Positions 42,921 to 52,013 are shown, counted from the stretch's first letter. The stretch is 64,000 bases of DNA from MED-G105 sp039819085 (GCA_039819085.1 JBCBSQ010000001.1:62001-126000); one strand, 5' to 3'. Program-made: numbers and translations. The notes: generated by a model from the sequence alone, not told the origin.

Positions 42921-44912
42921 ATGATCGCGGAACTCGGACAACTCGCCCTTCTCTTCGCCCTTGCGGCCGCCCTGCACCAGAGCGTCTTCCCGATGCTGGG
43001 GGCGCATGCGGGCGATGAGCGCCTGATGGCGAGCGGCCGGTCGAGCGCGCTCGCGCAGGGCCTCTTCGTGGCGCTCGCCTTCGGGCTCCTGACCGTGGCG
43101 CACGCCACATCCGACTTCTCGGTGCGCAATGTCGTTGAGAACTCCCACACGGCGAAGCCCTTCATCTACAAGCTGACGGGCGTCTGGGGGAACCATGAGG
43201 GCTCGATGGTCTTGTGGGCGCTGATCCTCGCCGGCTATGGCGCGGCGGTGGCGCTCGCGCGCGGCGGGGTGACGCCGCTCCGGGCCCGGACATTGGCGGT
43301 GCAGGGAATGCTCGCCGCGGCGTTCCTCGCCTTCATCATTTTCACGTCGAACCCCTTCGCGCGTCTCCTGCCGGCGCCGGCGGAGGGCCAGGACCTCAAC
43401 CCGCTTTTGCAGGATCCCGGCCTCGCCATCCATCCGCCGTTTCTCTATCTCGGCTATGTGGGCTTCTCGATCGCCTTCGCATACGCTGCGGCGGGATTGA
43501 TCGGCGGGCGGATCGACCAGGCCTGGGCGAAGGAGGTGCGCCCCTACGCGCTACTCGCCTGGAGCTTCATGACCATCGGCATCGCGCTCGGCGCCTGGTG
43601 GGCCTATTACGAGCTTGGCTGGGGCGGCTTCTGGGCGTGGGACCCGGTGGAGAATGCGAGCTTCATGCCGTGGCTCGCCGGCACGGCGCTGATCCATTCG
43701 ATCCGCGTGACCGAAGTGCGCGGCGCCTTTCGCGGCTGGACGGCGCTGCTTGCGCTGTTGGCGTTCTCGCTCAGCCTTGTAGGCACCTTCCTCGTCCGTT
43801 CTGGCGTGATAACGTCCGTGCACGCCTTTGCGGTGGATCCGGCGCGGGGCGTCTTCATCCTCGGCATACTGGCGCTTTCGGTGGGCGGCGGCCTGACCCT
43901 CTTCGCCGTGCGCGCGCCGGCGATGTCCTCGGACGCGAAGTTCGCCGCCGTCAGCCGGGAGGGCGGGCTCTTCGCCAACAACCTTCTGCTCGTCGCCGCC
44001 TGCGCGACCGTCTTTATTGGGACGTTCTATCCACTCTTTGCGGAAGCCGTAAGCGGCGAAAAGCTCTCCGTGGGCGCGCCATACTTTAATCTCGCCTTCA
44101 CGCCGTTTGTCTTCATCTCGCTCGCGATCATCGCGCCAGCGGCGGCGCTGTCCTGGAAGCAGGGGCGCCTCGCGCGCGACGCGCATTTGTTTTTGGCGCC
44201 GGCGCTTGCGGGGCTTGTGGCCGCGGGGACCGCCTTATGGCTCGCCGCGCCGAAATCGGCCATCGCGGCGGCGGGCGTCGCGCTTGCCGTCTTCGCAGGC
44301 GCGGGCGTCGTCAGGGACCTGTTGCGCCGCGTGCGGCCGCGCGAAGCGGGCGCGCTTGCGCGCTTCACTGGCCTGCCTCGGTCAAGCCACGCCATGGCGC
44401 TTGCGCATGTGGGCCTCGCGATCGTCGTCCTCGGCGTGATCGGCGCGGGCGTCTGGAAGTCCGAGACGGTGGCGTACGCCAAGCCCGGCGAGACGGTGAC
44501 GCTGGGCGACTATGACGTCATCCTTTCGCGTGTCGCCGAAACGCAAGGACCGAACTACGTCTCGCAAGGCGCGCTCTTCGAAGTGCGTAAAGGGGAGGCG
44601 CTGCTGAGGGAGGTGGTGGCGGAGCGACGTTTCTATCCGGCGCGCGGCATGGCGACGACGGAAGCCGGCGTCTGGTCCACCCTTCGCGGCGACGTCTACC
44701 TCACGATCGGCGAGGCGGACGCCGAAAGGGGCTGGATCGTGCGCGCCTGGGAGCGACCCTTGGCTGGGTGGATGTGGCTTGGCGGCGGACTAATGGCGCT
44801 TGGCGGGCTTGTTGGGGCCGCGCCAGCCCGCCGCCGCGGATCGCTCGCGGCGCGCGCGCCGTCTGAGGGCGTGGGCGCTAACGCGTCCGCCGCCGGAGCG
44901 CCCGCTGAATGA
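42921..44912 (+). CDS. ccmF: Cytochrome c heme lyase subunit CcmF
   Basis: CcmF attaches heme to apocytochrome c at the periplasmic face. The 663-residue multi-helix protein has the WWD-domain motif WGGFWAWDPVENASFMPWL. Conserved surroundings are KLTGVWGNHEGSMVLW, HPPFLYLGYVG and TFLVRSGVITSVHAFA. ATG is the first codon, and its stop overlaps the ccmG start. It opens the plus-strand ccmFGHI set. Confidence 0.96.
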   Translation: MIAELGQLALLFALAAALHQSVFPMLGAHAGDERLMASGRSSALAQGLFVALAFGLLTVAHATSDFSVRNVVENSHTAKPFIYKLTGVWGNHEGSMVLWALILAGYGAAVALARGGVTPLRARTLAVQGMLAAAFLAFIIFTSNPFARLLPAPAEGQDLNPLLQDPGLAIHPPFLYLGYVGFSIAFAYAAAGLIGGRIDQAWAKEVRPYALLAWSFMTIGIALGAWWAYYELGWGGFWAWDPVENASFMPWLAGTALIHSIRVTEVRGAFRGWTALLALLAFSLSLVGTFLVRSGVITSVHAFAVDPARGVFILGILALSVGGGLTLFAVRAPAMSSDAKFAAVSREGGLFANNLLLVAACATVFIGTFYPLFAEAVSGEKLSVGAPYFNLAFTPFVFISLAIIAPAAALSWKQGRLARDAHLFLAPALAGLVAAGTALWLAAPKSAIAAAGVALAVFAGAGVVRDLLRRVRPREAGALARFTGLPRSSHAMALAHVGLAIVVLGVIGAGVWKSETVAYAKPGETVTLGDYDVILSRVAETQGPNYVSQGALFEVRKGEALLREVVAERRFYPARGMATTEAGVWSTLRGDVYLTIGEADAERGWIVRAWERPLAGWMWLGGGLMALGGLVGAAPARRRGSLAARAPSEGVGANASAAGAPAE

Positions 44913-45460
44913 TCCGCCGCATTCTCTTTTTTGCGCCGCTCGGGCTTTTCCTCCTTGTGGGAATTTATTTCGCCCAAGGCCTATCCCGCGATCCGGGCTA
45001 TATGCCGTCCATGCTGATCAACCGGCCGGCCCCGGATTTCAAATTGCCGGCGATCGAAGGCTATGCGGAAGGTCTCTCCTCGGAGGACCTTAAAGGGCAG
45101 GTCTCGCTCCTGAATATCTTCGGGTCCTGGTGCGTTTCCTGCAATGTGGAGCACCCGGTGTTGCTCGCCATCAAGGCGGAAGGCGTCGCGCCGGTCTATG
45201 GCCTTGACTGGAAGGACCCGCCGGGCAAGGGCGCGGAATGGCTCGCGCGAAAAGGCGATCCCTATACGAAGGTCGGCGATGACGCAGACGGACGGATCGC
45301 CATCGAGTTCGGCGTCACCGGGGCGCCGGAGACCTTCGTCATCGACGCCGAAGGCCGCGTGCGGCACAAGCATATCGGCCCGATCAGCCCTGTGGTCTGG
45401 CGCGACGTGCTGCGGCCGATGGTGCTGGACCTTCAGGCGCAAGCGGAGCCCGGCGCATGA
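44909..45460 (+). CDS. ccmG: Thiol:disulfide interchange protein CcmG/DsbE
   Basis: CcmG reduces the CXXCH cysteines of apocytochrome c before heme attachment. The 183-residue protein has an N-terminal membrane anchor (ILFFAPLGLFLLVGIYF) and a thioredoxin fold with WCVSC (C75, C78). The cis-proline segment TGAPETFVID is present. The ATG overlaps ccmF by four bases. Confidence 0.96.
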   Translation: MIRRILFFAPLGLFLLVGIYFAQGLSRDPGYMPSMLINRPAPDFKLPAIEGYAEGLSSEDLKGQVSLLNIFGSWCVSCNVEHPVLLAIKAEGVAPVYGLDWKDPPGKGAEWLARKGDPYTKVGDDADGRIAIEFGVTGAPETFVIDAEGRVRHKHIGPISPVVWRDVLRPMVLDLQAQAEPGA

Positions 45461-45562
45461 AGTCGCTAAGGAAATTCGCTGTGCTTTCGGAACTGTCAGG
45501 CCGCCGCATGACGTCGTTTGCGGAGGGCGGACCGCATGAAATCCGGAGTCTCGCGTCGCTCG

Positions 45563-45625
45563 CCGGGGATGACAACTCTCCGCGTTCGTCATCCCGGAGC
45601 CGCCGCAGGCGGCATCCGGGACCTC
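45563..45625. repeat. GTCATCCCGG-type palindrome between ccmG and ccmH
   Basis: GTCATCCCGG at 45588 is followed by GCCGCC-GCA-GGCGGC and then CATCCGGGACC, and is preceded by CCGGGGATGAC, so the element is palindromic at two scales. It has the same core as the pair between ccmD and ccmF. It lies within a frame open from the ccmG stop into ccmH. Confidence 0.8.
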
Positions 45626-45648
45626 CTTACGTAGTCAGGCTGGCCGTG

Positions 45649-46131
45649 ATGAGGCTGGCGACGGGCTGCATCGTTGCGGTCGTCGCCGCCGCAGCCGCTT
45701 TGGCGGCGAACCCGGATGAACGCCTCGATGATCCGGTGCTTGAAGAACGCGCGCGCGCCGTCGGCCGTGAGCTGCGCTGCGTCGTCTGTCAGAGCCAGTC
45801 GATCGAAGACTCCGATGCGCCGCTTGCGCAGGATTTACGCAAACTCGTCCGGGAGCGGATTTCTGCGGGCGACACCAACAAAGAAGCGCTCGATTATATC
45901 GCCGCGCGGTACGGGGACTATGTGCTCTTGCGCCCGCCGGTGCGCGGCTCGACGTTTCTCCTCTGGGCCGCGCCTGCGGGTCTCCTTGTCATCGCCGGCG
46001 CGGCGGCGGTCGTGTTCCTGCGGCGCAAGCTCCCGGCAGCCGCCGCCGATCCGCAAGGAGCCAGCCTTCAGCTAACGGAGGAAGAGCGCGCCCGGCTCAT
46101 CGATCTTGAGCAAAGGGCGGAGGACGCGTAA
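45649..46131 (+). CDS. ccmH: Cytochrome c-type biogenesis protein CcmH (CcmL-like)
   Basis: CcmH is the thioredox subunit that works with CcmF. The 160-residue protein has a signal/anchor (LATGCIVAVVAAAAALAANP), the motif LRCVVCQSQSI with C44 and C47, and a C-terminal membrane helix (FLLWAAPAGLLVIAGAAAVVF). A longer in-frame start at 45457 overlaps the ccmG stop as ATGA but gives an unrelated N-terminus that crosses a palindromic repeat. I therefore chose the ATG just before the signal peptide; a GTG one codon earlier is possible. Confidence 0.9.
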   Translation: MRLATGCIVAVVAAAAALAANPDERLDDPVLEERARAVGRELRCVVCQSQSIEDSDAPLAQDLRKLVRERISAGDTNKEALDYIAARYGDYVLLRPPVRGSTFLLWAAPAGLLVIAGAAAVVFLRRKLPAAAADPQGASLQLTEEERARLIDLEQRAEDA

Positions 46132-46155
46132 GCGGCCGCGTTGAGACTCGTCATC

Positions 46156-47034
46156 ATGAGCATCGTCTTTATCACCTTTGCGCTCGTCCTCGCCGCCGTT
46201 TTCGCCGCGGCGCTGATTTTCCCAATGCGCGGCGCCGCGTCAGGCGCCGATCGGGAGCGCGCCGCAGCTGACGCGCTCGCCGCCCGGCTTGGAGATATCG
46301 ACCGGGCGCGCGCCGCAGGGCTTCTTGAAGACGCCGCCGCGGACGAGGCGACGCTCGCCGCCCAGCGCGCCGCGATCCAGTCGGCGGATGCGTCGGCGCC
46401 GCGAAACGAATCGCGCGCAATTCGATTGGCCGCGGTCGCTTTTGCGGGGCTCGCGCCGATCCTCGTAGGGATTACTTACTTCCAGATCGGCGCGCCGAAC
46501 TATGAATCCGCCCTTGTCGCCGAGCCGGCGCCGGCGTCGCCAGCGGCCGACATCGCCGCCTTGCCGCCGGAAGAGCGCGCCGCGGCGATTGAAGGGATGG
46601 TCGACGGCCTCGCCGCGCGCCTTGAAGCGGAGCCGAACAATCCCGACGGTTGGCGCATGCTCGCCCGCTCGCAAGCCGCGCTCGGCCGGCTTGATGCGTC
46701 TCTCGACAGCCAGCGGCGGCTTCTGTCGCTTGTGAAGGGCGACCTCCAGGACTGGAAGGATTTTGCGGCGACCGTCGCGCGTGTGCGGTCCGAAGAGCGA
46801 TTTCCCACCGATGAGGAGTTTTTAGGCGCCCTTAACGAAATCGAGGCGCGCAGCGCCGGCGACCCGTTCGTGAGGTTTTACCGCGGCGGCGCCGCCCTGG
46901 AGACCGGCGATCCCGCCGCCGCGGCGGAGATCTGGCGCGGACTTCTTGCTGAAATGCCGGCCGACGCGCCAGTCCGGCCGGTGCTGGAAACGCTGATCGA
47001 TGACGCCGAGGCGGCTCAAGAAGACAGCGGTTAA
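46156..47034 (+). CDS. ccmI: Cytochrome c maturation TPR protein CcmI
   Basis: CcmI brings apocytochrome c to the heme lyase. The 292-residue protein has two N-terminal membrane helices (IVFITFALVLAAVFAAALIF and LAAVAFAGLAPILVGITYF) with a leucine-rich cytoplasmic loop. A periplasmic TPR region follows (GLAARLEAEPNNPDGWRMLARSQAALGRLDAS). The ATG gives a clean membrane start; a TTG five codons earlier is possible. It ends the ccmFGHI set. Confidence 0.92.
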   Translation: MSIVFITFALVLAAVFAAALIFPMRGAASGADRERAAADALAARLGDIDRARAAGLLEDAAADEATLAAQRAAIQSADASAPRNESRAIRLAAVAFAGLAPILVGITYFQIGAPNYESALVAEPAPASPAADIAALPPEERAAAIEGMVDGLAARLEAEPNNPDGWRMLARSQAALGRLDASLDSQRRLLSLVKGDLQDWKDFAATVARVRSEERFPTDEEFLGALNEIEARSAGDPFVRFYRGGAALETGDPAAAAEIWRGLLAEMPADAPVRPVLETLIDDAEAAQEDSG

Positions 47035-47127
47035 CCTGATCGGCAGGCTTCTTGCTGTATAGTGCCGAGCAAAGGCGCGCTGACGGAAAGCCAAGGTAAA
47101 TGCGCGCCGCAAGGAAGGGGTCGCCCG

Positions 47128-48114
47128 ATGCGCAAAGACACCAGGAACGCGTTTGACGTCCGTAAACCCGTGGCCGCGGCGCTTGCGCTCGCCATTGCCG
47201 CAGGCGGGAGCTTGTCGACGGCCGCAGCGGCCGATTTCACCGCCAACCGACTGTCCATCCGGGACGTCACCGCCGACGTGCGCATCGTCACGATCGCGGG
47301 CGAAGAAATGAAGGTCGATATTCGTCAGGGAACGGAGTTCCAGACCATTCGCGTCACTCATGACGAAGAAGCGGGCCGCGTCACGCTGCAGGGCGAGGGA
47401 TGGAACGATCCGGAGGACGGATGTTGCGACAGCCGCATCACCCGCGAGTTCGACGCCGCGGCGGACCGAAATCGCGACCCGGCCGAAGTGCGCCGGGAAG
47501 CGTTCAAGAAATATCCTGTGATCACGATCTCCATGCCGCGCGAAGGGTTCGCCGAGTTTGATGATGTACGCATGCTGATCAATATGGACGATTTGGCCGG
47601 CGGCGTCGTTATGGACGCTTGCTACGCCTACGGAGAAATCGGTAATCTGGAAGAGGCGGCCATCGGCATCGTCGACGGCAGCCGGCTCGTCGTCGGCGAC
47701 GTGACGGCGGACCTTGAGGTCGATCTGTCCGGCGACGCCGACATCCGCCTTGGAAACACCAGCGCCGTTGACGTCGATGTCTCCGGCGCCGGCGAAGCGG
47801 TCCTTTCGCAAGTCGACGGGCTGCTTGACGTGTCGATCGCCGGCTCCGGCCTTGTGCGCGCGGCGCGCCTTGACGGTCCCTTGACGGCTCGGATCGCCGG
47901 CTCCGGCGACATTTACGTGCAGGACGGCCGCGCCGACCCGGTGAAGGCGATCATTCAGGGGTCGGGCTCCGTCATTTTTGAAGGCGCGGTCGCGGGCACC
48001 GACTTGCGTCTGTCGCGCTCGGCGCGCGTGAATTTCGGGTCAGTCCGTGGCAAGATCAATAAGGTCGGGTCCGGCGAGGTTTTCGTCGCTGGCAAGCGTG
48101 TCGACGAAGAATGA
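47128..48114 (+). CDS. DUF2807 (GIN-domain) secreted beta-helix protein
   Basis: A 328-residue protein with a signal peptide (AAALALAIAAGGSLSTAAAADF). The C-terminal half has repeated short strands of the DUF2807 type: VDLSGDADIRLGNTSAVDVD, VSIAGSGLVRAARLDGPLTARIAGSGDIYVQD and IQGSGSVIFEG, where the SGSG turns mark each rung. The N-terminal half has DPEDGCCDSRITREF with adjacent cysteines and no known match. AAGGAAGGGG precedes the ATG. The role is unknown; such domains are usually outside the cytoplasmic membrane. Confidence 0.8.
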   Translation: MRKDTRNAFDVRKPVAAALALAIAAGGSLSTAAAADFTANRLSIRDVTADVRIVTIAGEEMKVDIRQGTEFQTIRVTHDEEAGRVTLQGEGWNDPEDGCCDSRITREFDAAADRNRDPAEVRREAFKKYPVITISMPREGFAEFDDVRMLINMDDLAGGVVMDACYAYGEIGNLEEAAIGIVDGSRLVVGDVTADLEVDLSGDADIRLGNTSAVDVDVSGAGEAVLSQVDGLLDVSIAGSGLVRAARLDGPLTARIAGSGDIYVQDGRADPVKAIIQGSGSVIFEGAVAGTDLRLSRSARVNFGSVRGKINKVGSGEVFVAGKRVDEE

Positions 48115-48213
48115 TGCGGGGGCGGCGCTCAAAGGCGCCGCACAGACCGATTGCCGTCCCCTTTGAAGCCGTCCTAAACTCGTTTCGTGATATCGGGACG
48201 AGGGGCGGCGCTA

Positions 48214-49290
48214 ATGAACATTCGACAGCTATTTCTCGCGGCGGCGCTATTGTCGTTCGTCGCGTGCGCGCGTGGAACGTCCGATCCGGAGCCTGCTGAG
48301 GGTTCAGCTGGTGAGGCGGTCGCGCAGCCGGAGGCTGCGCTGTTGGCCGCTGTGGCGGCTGAGAACACGAAATCCATGGTTGTATTGAGGGGCGGCGAGA
48401 CGGTCTTCGCCTATGGCCTGGCGGATGCCGCTGAGCCGACTTACACGGCTTCCGTGCGCAAGAGCATCCTCACCATGCTGATGGGCGAGTGGGTGGAGAA
48501 CGGCGAAATCGAGCTTGACGCGACCCTCGCCGACCTTGGCGTGGACGATGTCCAGGGGCTCACCGACGACGAGAAGCGGGCGACGGTGCGCGATCTCATC
48601 TCCGCGCGCTCCGGCGTTTATCATCCGGCGTCGAATTTTTCCGGCGTGACCGACGCCGGGCCGCAGCGTGGCGACCATGCGGCGGGGACCTATTACTGGT
48701 ACAACAATTGGGACTTCAACGCCGCAGGCTGGATCTTCGAGAAACTGACGGGCCGCTCCATGTACGACGAGTTCGAGCGGCAATTCGTCGGGCCAATGGG
48801 GTTGCAGCCGTTCGACGTCGTCAAGCACAAGCAGGCGAAGGCGGAGCGCTCCAGGGAGAATAGTCTTTATCCGCCCTATCATTTCCTGTTGTCGGCCAAT
48901 GATCTGGCGAAGCTCGGCCAGCTGATGCTCCAGAAGGGCGTGTGGAATGGCGAGCGGCTGATGTCCGAGGAATGGGTCGAGGAGAGTGTGTCGCTTGTCA
49001 CCCGCAGCGCCGAGATGAACCCGGAGTCCAATCGCAATGGCGAGTTGGGATACGGATATATGTGGTGGGTCTTCGATCCGGCGACGGCGCCTGAAGCGTT
49101 CCATGGCGGCTACGCCGCCCGCGGCCATTTCGGGCAGTACATCCTTGTGCTGCCGAAGCTCGACATGGTGATCGCTCACAAGACCGCGCCACAGGAGTAT
49201 GACGGGCCGGAAGAATATGACGCGGTCAACGTCAACTGGGAGGAGTTTCGCGCGCTTGTCGATCTGGCGGTTGCGGCGTTTGGCCGGTAG
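48214..49290 (+). CDS. Serine hydrolase of the beta-lactamase/PBP-like family, probable lipoprotein
   Basis: A 358-residue protein. The N-terminus has a signal ending SFVAC, probably a lipobox although F at -3 is less usual. The catalytic SxxK is S80-V-R-K83, the second motif is the Y-N-N in YYWYNNWDFN, and the third is HFG in ARGHFGQY, as in class C-like hydrolases and esterases. The substrate is unknown. The ATG is preferred over a GTG nine codons upstream because it starts the signal peptide and follows GAGGGG. Confidence 0.85.
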   Translation: MNIRQLFLAAALLSFVACARGTSDPEPAEGSAGEAVAQPEAALLAAVAAENTKSMVVLRGGETVFAYGLADAAEPTYTASVRKSILTMLMGEWVENGEIELDATLADLGVDDVQGLTDDEKRATVRDLISARSGVYHPASNFSGVTDAGPQRGDHAAGTYYWYNNWDFNAAGWIFEKLTGRSMYDEFERQFVGPMGLQPFDVVKHKQAKAERSRENSLYPPYHFLLSANDLAKLGQLMLQKGVWNGERLMSEEWVEESVSLVTRSAEMNPESNRNGELGYGYMWWVFDPATAPEAFHGGYAARGHFGQYILVLPKLDMVIAHKTAPQEYDGPEEYDAVNVNWEEFRALVDLAVAAFGR

Positions 49291-49322
49291 AGTTGCAAAC
49301 ATTCGAGAAAGGTGAAGGCCGG

Positions 49323-50177
49323 ATGTTCAGCGCGATTGAAGGTTATCTCAATACACCAGATATGAAGGTGAACCTTGTCGCCGGCTTGCTGATAATGTTG
49401 CTTGAGCTATTGCTCATCTTCTTTCTGCTAAATGGGCTCTTGGAGCGTATTCAAGCGGCCGCGGAGAGACGCAGATGGCTTGGCGCGCGGGCCATAGTTC
49501 TCGCGAATATCACCAGCGCGGTTCATTCAATTTCTTTGTTGACCTTAGTAGCCTATCGTGGATTTCCTTGGCCGCCGATCGGCGGGTACATGTCCAAGGT
49601 CCGCAGCGCTGTGAAAGATCCAGCCGCGATTGACTTCGACATGATGTGCGATGTTATTCCCGATCTCGAACGTGACGCCTCCGCTCTTCGCGAGCAGTTG
49701 GGATTTTACTCGAGCGCGCTACCGCCGGACTGGTTTGAATTGGTCGCCAGCGCCCTTGATCATTCGCATTCGATAGGACGCGTCGCAAACAATATGCAGG
49801 TGTCGCGTTCTTTCAACTTGCTTAGGGAGTTACCGCCATTGGAGTTGTCCGGAGCTTTTGACAATGAGCATTTCGCAATCCTTGACGCGCTCGAGTCGGT
49901 CCCGGATGAGTCTCTCCGAGCGAGGTTGCTTCGGCGGTGGGTGACAGCACTCCAGAATATCGTTTCTTTGAATAGAGATGCGCAGTCGCTGATCCGAAAG
50001 GCCGAACGAGACGTGCGTAGACGAATGCCGACCCTACGCCGCGGCGCGTTTGGTGTTCAAGCGAAAGAGCTAGTCGAACTTGGGGAAGCTTTGGAGGAAT
50101 TGCTCTCGGGAACAATGCGCGCCTACGAGTACTATAGTGGTGTCAAGATTGACGACTCGGTAATTCGCGATGACTAA
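49323..50177 (+). CDS. Unrecognised membrane-anchored helical protein
   Basis: A 284-residue protein I do not recognise. A strong membrane helix lies at about residues 18-38 (LVAGLLIMLLELLLIFFLLNGL), followed by a basic stretch (ERRRWLGAR). The long charged, mostly helical body contains ELVELGEALEELLSG near the end. By eye it is A+T-richer than its neighbours. Its layout of one N-terminal helix plus a helical cytosolic body is like that of the gene at 38948-39649, but I see no direct similarity. It converges with the P450 gene. Confidence 0.65.
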   Translation: MFSAIEGYLNTPDMKVNLVAGLLIMLLELLLIFFLLNGLLERIQAAAERRRWLGARAIVLANITSAVHSISLLTLVAYRGFPWPPIGGYMSKVRSAVKDPAAIDFDMMCDVIPDLERDASALREQLGFYSSALPPDWFELVASALDHSHSIGRVANNMQVSRSFNLLRELPPLELSGAFDNEHFAILDALESVPDESLRARLLRRWVTALQNIVSLNRDAQSLIRKAERDVRRRMPTLRRGAFGVQAKELVELGEALEELLSGTMRAYEYYSGVKIDDSVIRDD

Positions 50178-50180
50178 GCG

Positions 50181-51563
50181 TTAGCTAGCGAACCGCCGCC
50201 GCCGGAGAACCATCCGCATGCCGCCTTTCGGGCGCAGCGTCACCCGCGCCTCCATTTCCGGCGTGAAGCCCGGCGCAAGCTCAAACCGGAAGCGGCGGGC
50301 GAGGGCGGCGAGCGCGATCGCGCCCTCCATCAGGGCGAAGTTGAGCCCCACGCAGGCGCGCGGACCGGCGTTGAACGGCAAATACTGGAACCTGTGTCGC
50401 GCGGCGACCGCGTCCGGCGCGAAGCGATCCGGGTCGAACTCGTTTGGCCGGTCCCAGAGCTGGCGATGGCGGTGAAGGACGTAAGGGCTGATGAAGATGT
50501 GCGCGCCTTTCGGCACGTTGTGGCCGGCGACGTCGTCATCTTCTGCGGCGACCCGATTGAACATTGGCACTGGCGGGTAGAGCCGCATCGCCTCTTCGAA
50601 CACCTGCTGGGCGTAGCGGATCGCCTCAAGGTCGTCAGCGCCAATCGGCCGGTCGCCAACCCCGGCGCGGGTCTTTTCATAGAGCCGCCGGTCGATGTCG
50701 GGATGCAGCGCCAGCAGATAGAACGTCCAGGATAGACCGATCGCGGTCGTCTCATGGCCGGCGAGAAAGAACGTAATCAGATTGTCCCGGATTTCCTGAT
50801 CGGTGAGGGCCTCGCCGGTCGTCTCGTCGCGCGCCTCCATCATCAACTGCAGGAGGTCGCGGGGCGGCGACGCGTCAGCGCGGCGCTCTGCGAGGATTGC
50901 GGCGACCGCGTCGTCAAAATACTTCGACGCCTCGCGGACGCGGAAGTGCTTGGCGCGCGGCAGCCAGTCCGGCACGGAGAAATAATCGCCAAGGTCCACC
51001 TGGCCGAAGGTCGCAAGATACTCCGAGACCGCCCAGCCCATTTTGGCGTTGTCGACAGTGACGCGCTCGAACATCGCCCGGCGCAGAACATCGAGCGTCA
51101 GAAGCATCGTTTCCTGGTGCATGTCGAACTCAGCGCCGTCGGGCAGGGCGCCCAGCTTGTCGACCGTCGCCTGGACGCCCGCCGCCATCGCCGGGACGAG
51201 CCCTTTCAGGAGCGCGACTTTGAACGCCGGCTGGATCGCCCGGCGCTGCGCGCGCCATTGCGGGCCGTCGGCGGTGAGCAGACCGTCGCCAAGGCCTTTC
51301 TTCAGGAGACGGTTTTGATATGCGGACTTCGGGAACCGATCATTCCGAGTGAGGATATATTTAAGGGCGTCCGGGTCGCTGACGAAGAAGATCGGTTCTT
51401 TCTTCAGCGGCACTTCTGTCTGGAAGATAAGCTCGCGATACGTCCGCGCCGGCCAGATAAAGAGCTGGTCGCGTCGGATATGGTGAAGCATCTCAAACGG
51501 CGAACGCCAGTTCTCCCGCGGCCTGTGGCGGACGAGTGACGGCGCCGCTGAAACAATTCCCAC
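50181..51563 (-). CDS. Cytochrome P450
   Basis: A heme-thiolate monooxygenase of 460 residues. The I-helix oxygen-binding motif is AGHETT, the K-helix EAMRLYPP, and the heme loop FNAGPRACVG with the ligand C404. No membrane anchor is seen, as usual in bacteria. The start is GTG (VGIVSAAPSLVRHRP) after GAAAGGCGACAA; the frame continues upstream, but there it reads through the tRNA-Trp gene. No ferredoxin or reductase gene is adjacent, and the substrate is unknown. Confidence 0.92.
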   Translation of the reverse strand: MGIVSAAPSLVRHRPRENWRSPFEMLHHIRRDQLFIWPARTYRELIFQTEVPLKKEPIFFVSDPDALKYILTRNDRFPKSAYQNRLLKKGLGDGLLTADGPQWRAQRRAIQPAFKVALLKGLVPAMAAGVQATVDKLGALPDGAEFDMHQETMLLTLDVLRRAMFERVTVDNAKMGWAVSEYLATFGQVDLGDYFSVPDWLPRAKHFRVREASKYFDDAVAAILAERRADASPPRDLLQLMMEARDETTGEALTDQEIRDNLITFFLAGHETTAIGLSWTFYLLALHPDIDRRLYEKTRAGVGDRPIGADDLEAIRYAQQVFEEAMRLYPPVPMFNRVAAEDDDVAGHNVPKGAHIFISPYVLHRHRQLWDRPNEFDPDRFAPDAVAARHRFQYLPFNAGPRACVGLNFALMEGAIALAALARRFRFELAPGFTPEMEARVTLRPKGGMRMVLRRRRFAS

Positions 51564-51636
51564 TTGTCGCCTTTCGCTTTTGAGACGTTTCAATCGAAAT
51601 AGGTGAGCCAGCGCGCGCTTTTGTCGATTTTCCGGC

Positions 51637-51712
51637 TGGCAGGGGCGGAGGGACTCGAACCCCCGGCCCTCGGTTTTGGAGACCGATGCTCTACCAACTG
51701 AGCTACACCCCT
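51637..51712 (-). tRNA. tRNA-Trp (anticodon CCA)
   Basis: A 76-base tRNA read on the minus strand. The acceptor stem AGGGGTG pairs with CGCCCCT, with a discriminator G and an encoded CCA end. The D arm is GCTCAGTTGGTAGAGC, the anticodon loop CTCCAAA, and the T loop GGTTCGAGTCC. tRNA-Trp often lies just upstream of secE in the same direction; here it is reversed, pointing toward the P450 gene. Confidence 0.97.
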
Positions 51713-51787
51713 TCGCCGGAACCCGACGCATAGACCGGCGCGCGCAGCGATTCAACTGACGAGCCGGCGACTGCGGGCCGTCTCGGC

Positions 51788-51815
51788 TTGACGATTTCCC
51801 GGAACTCGGTAAATG
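51788..51815 (+). promoter_or_regulatory. Candidate promoter for secE-nusG
   Basis: TTGACG, a 16-base spacer and TAAATG lie about 200 bases before secE. The -35 is good and the -10 weak. It is the best match in this divergent region, but it is not proven. Confidence 0.3.
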
Positions 51816-52013
51816 AACGCGATCTCCTGAAAACTCGGCGCTTTGATCGGATCCATCCTAAGGGGCCTCGCGCCCCCGCTCTTTAAATCCGGTCGCTGAG
51901 CCCCAAGTTCGGGCGATAGTGAAAACGTTGCGGCTCGCTTTCGGCCGCGCTCCGGGCCGGTCGAAGTCGCGGAAGACGCGGCGCGCCGGCGAACCAAAGT
52001 GGCGGCGAGACAG

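Noticed and set aside
51564..51755. Upstream extension of the P450 frame
   Set aside because: The extension reads through the tRNA-Trp gene, so its residues are tRNA sequence, not protein.
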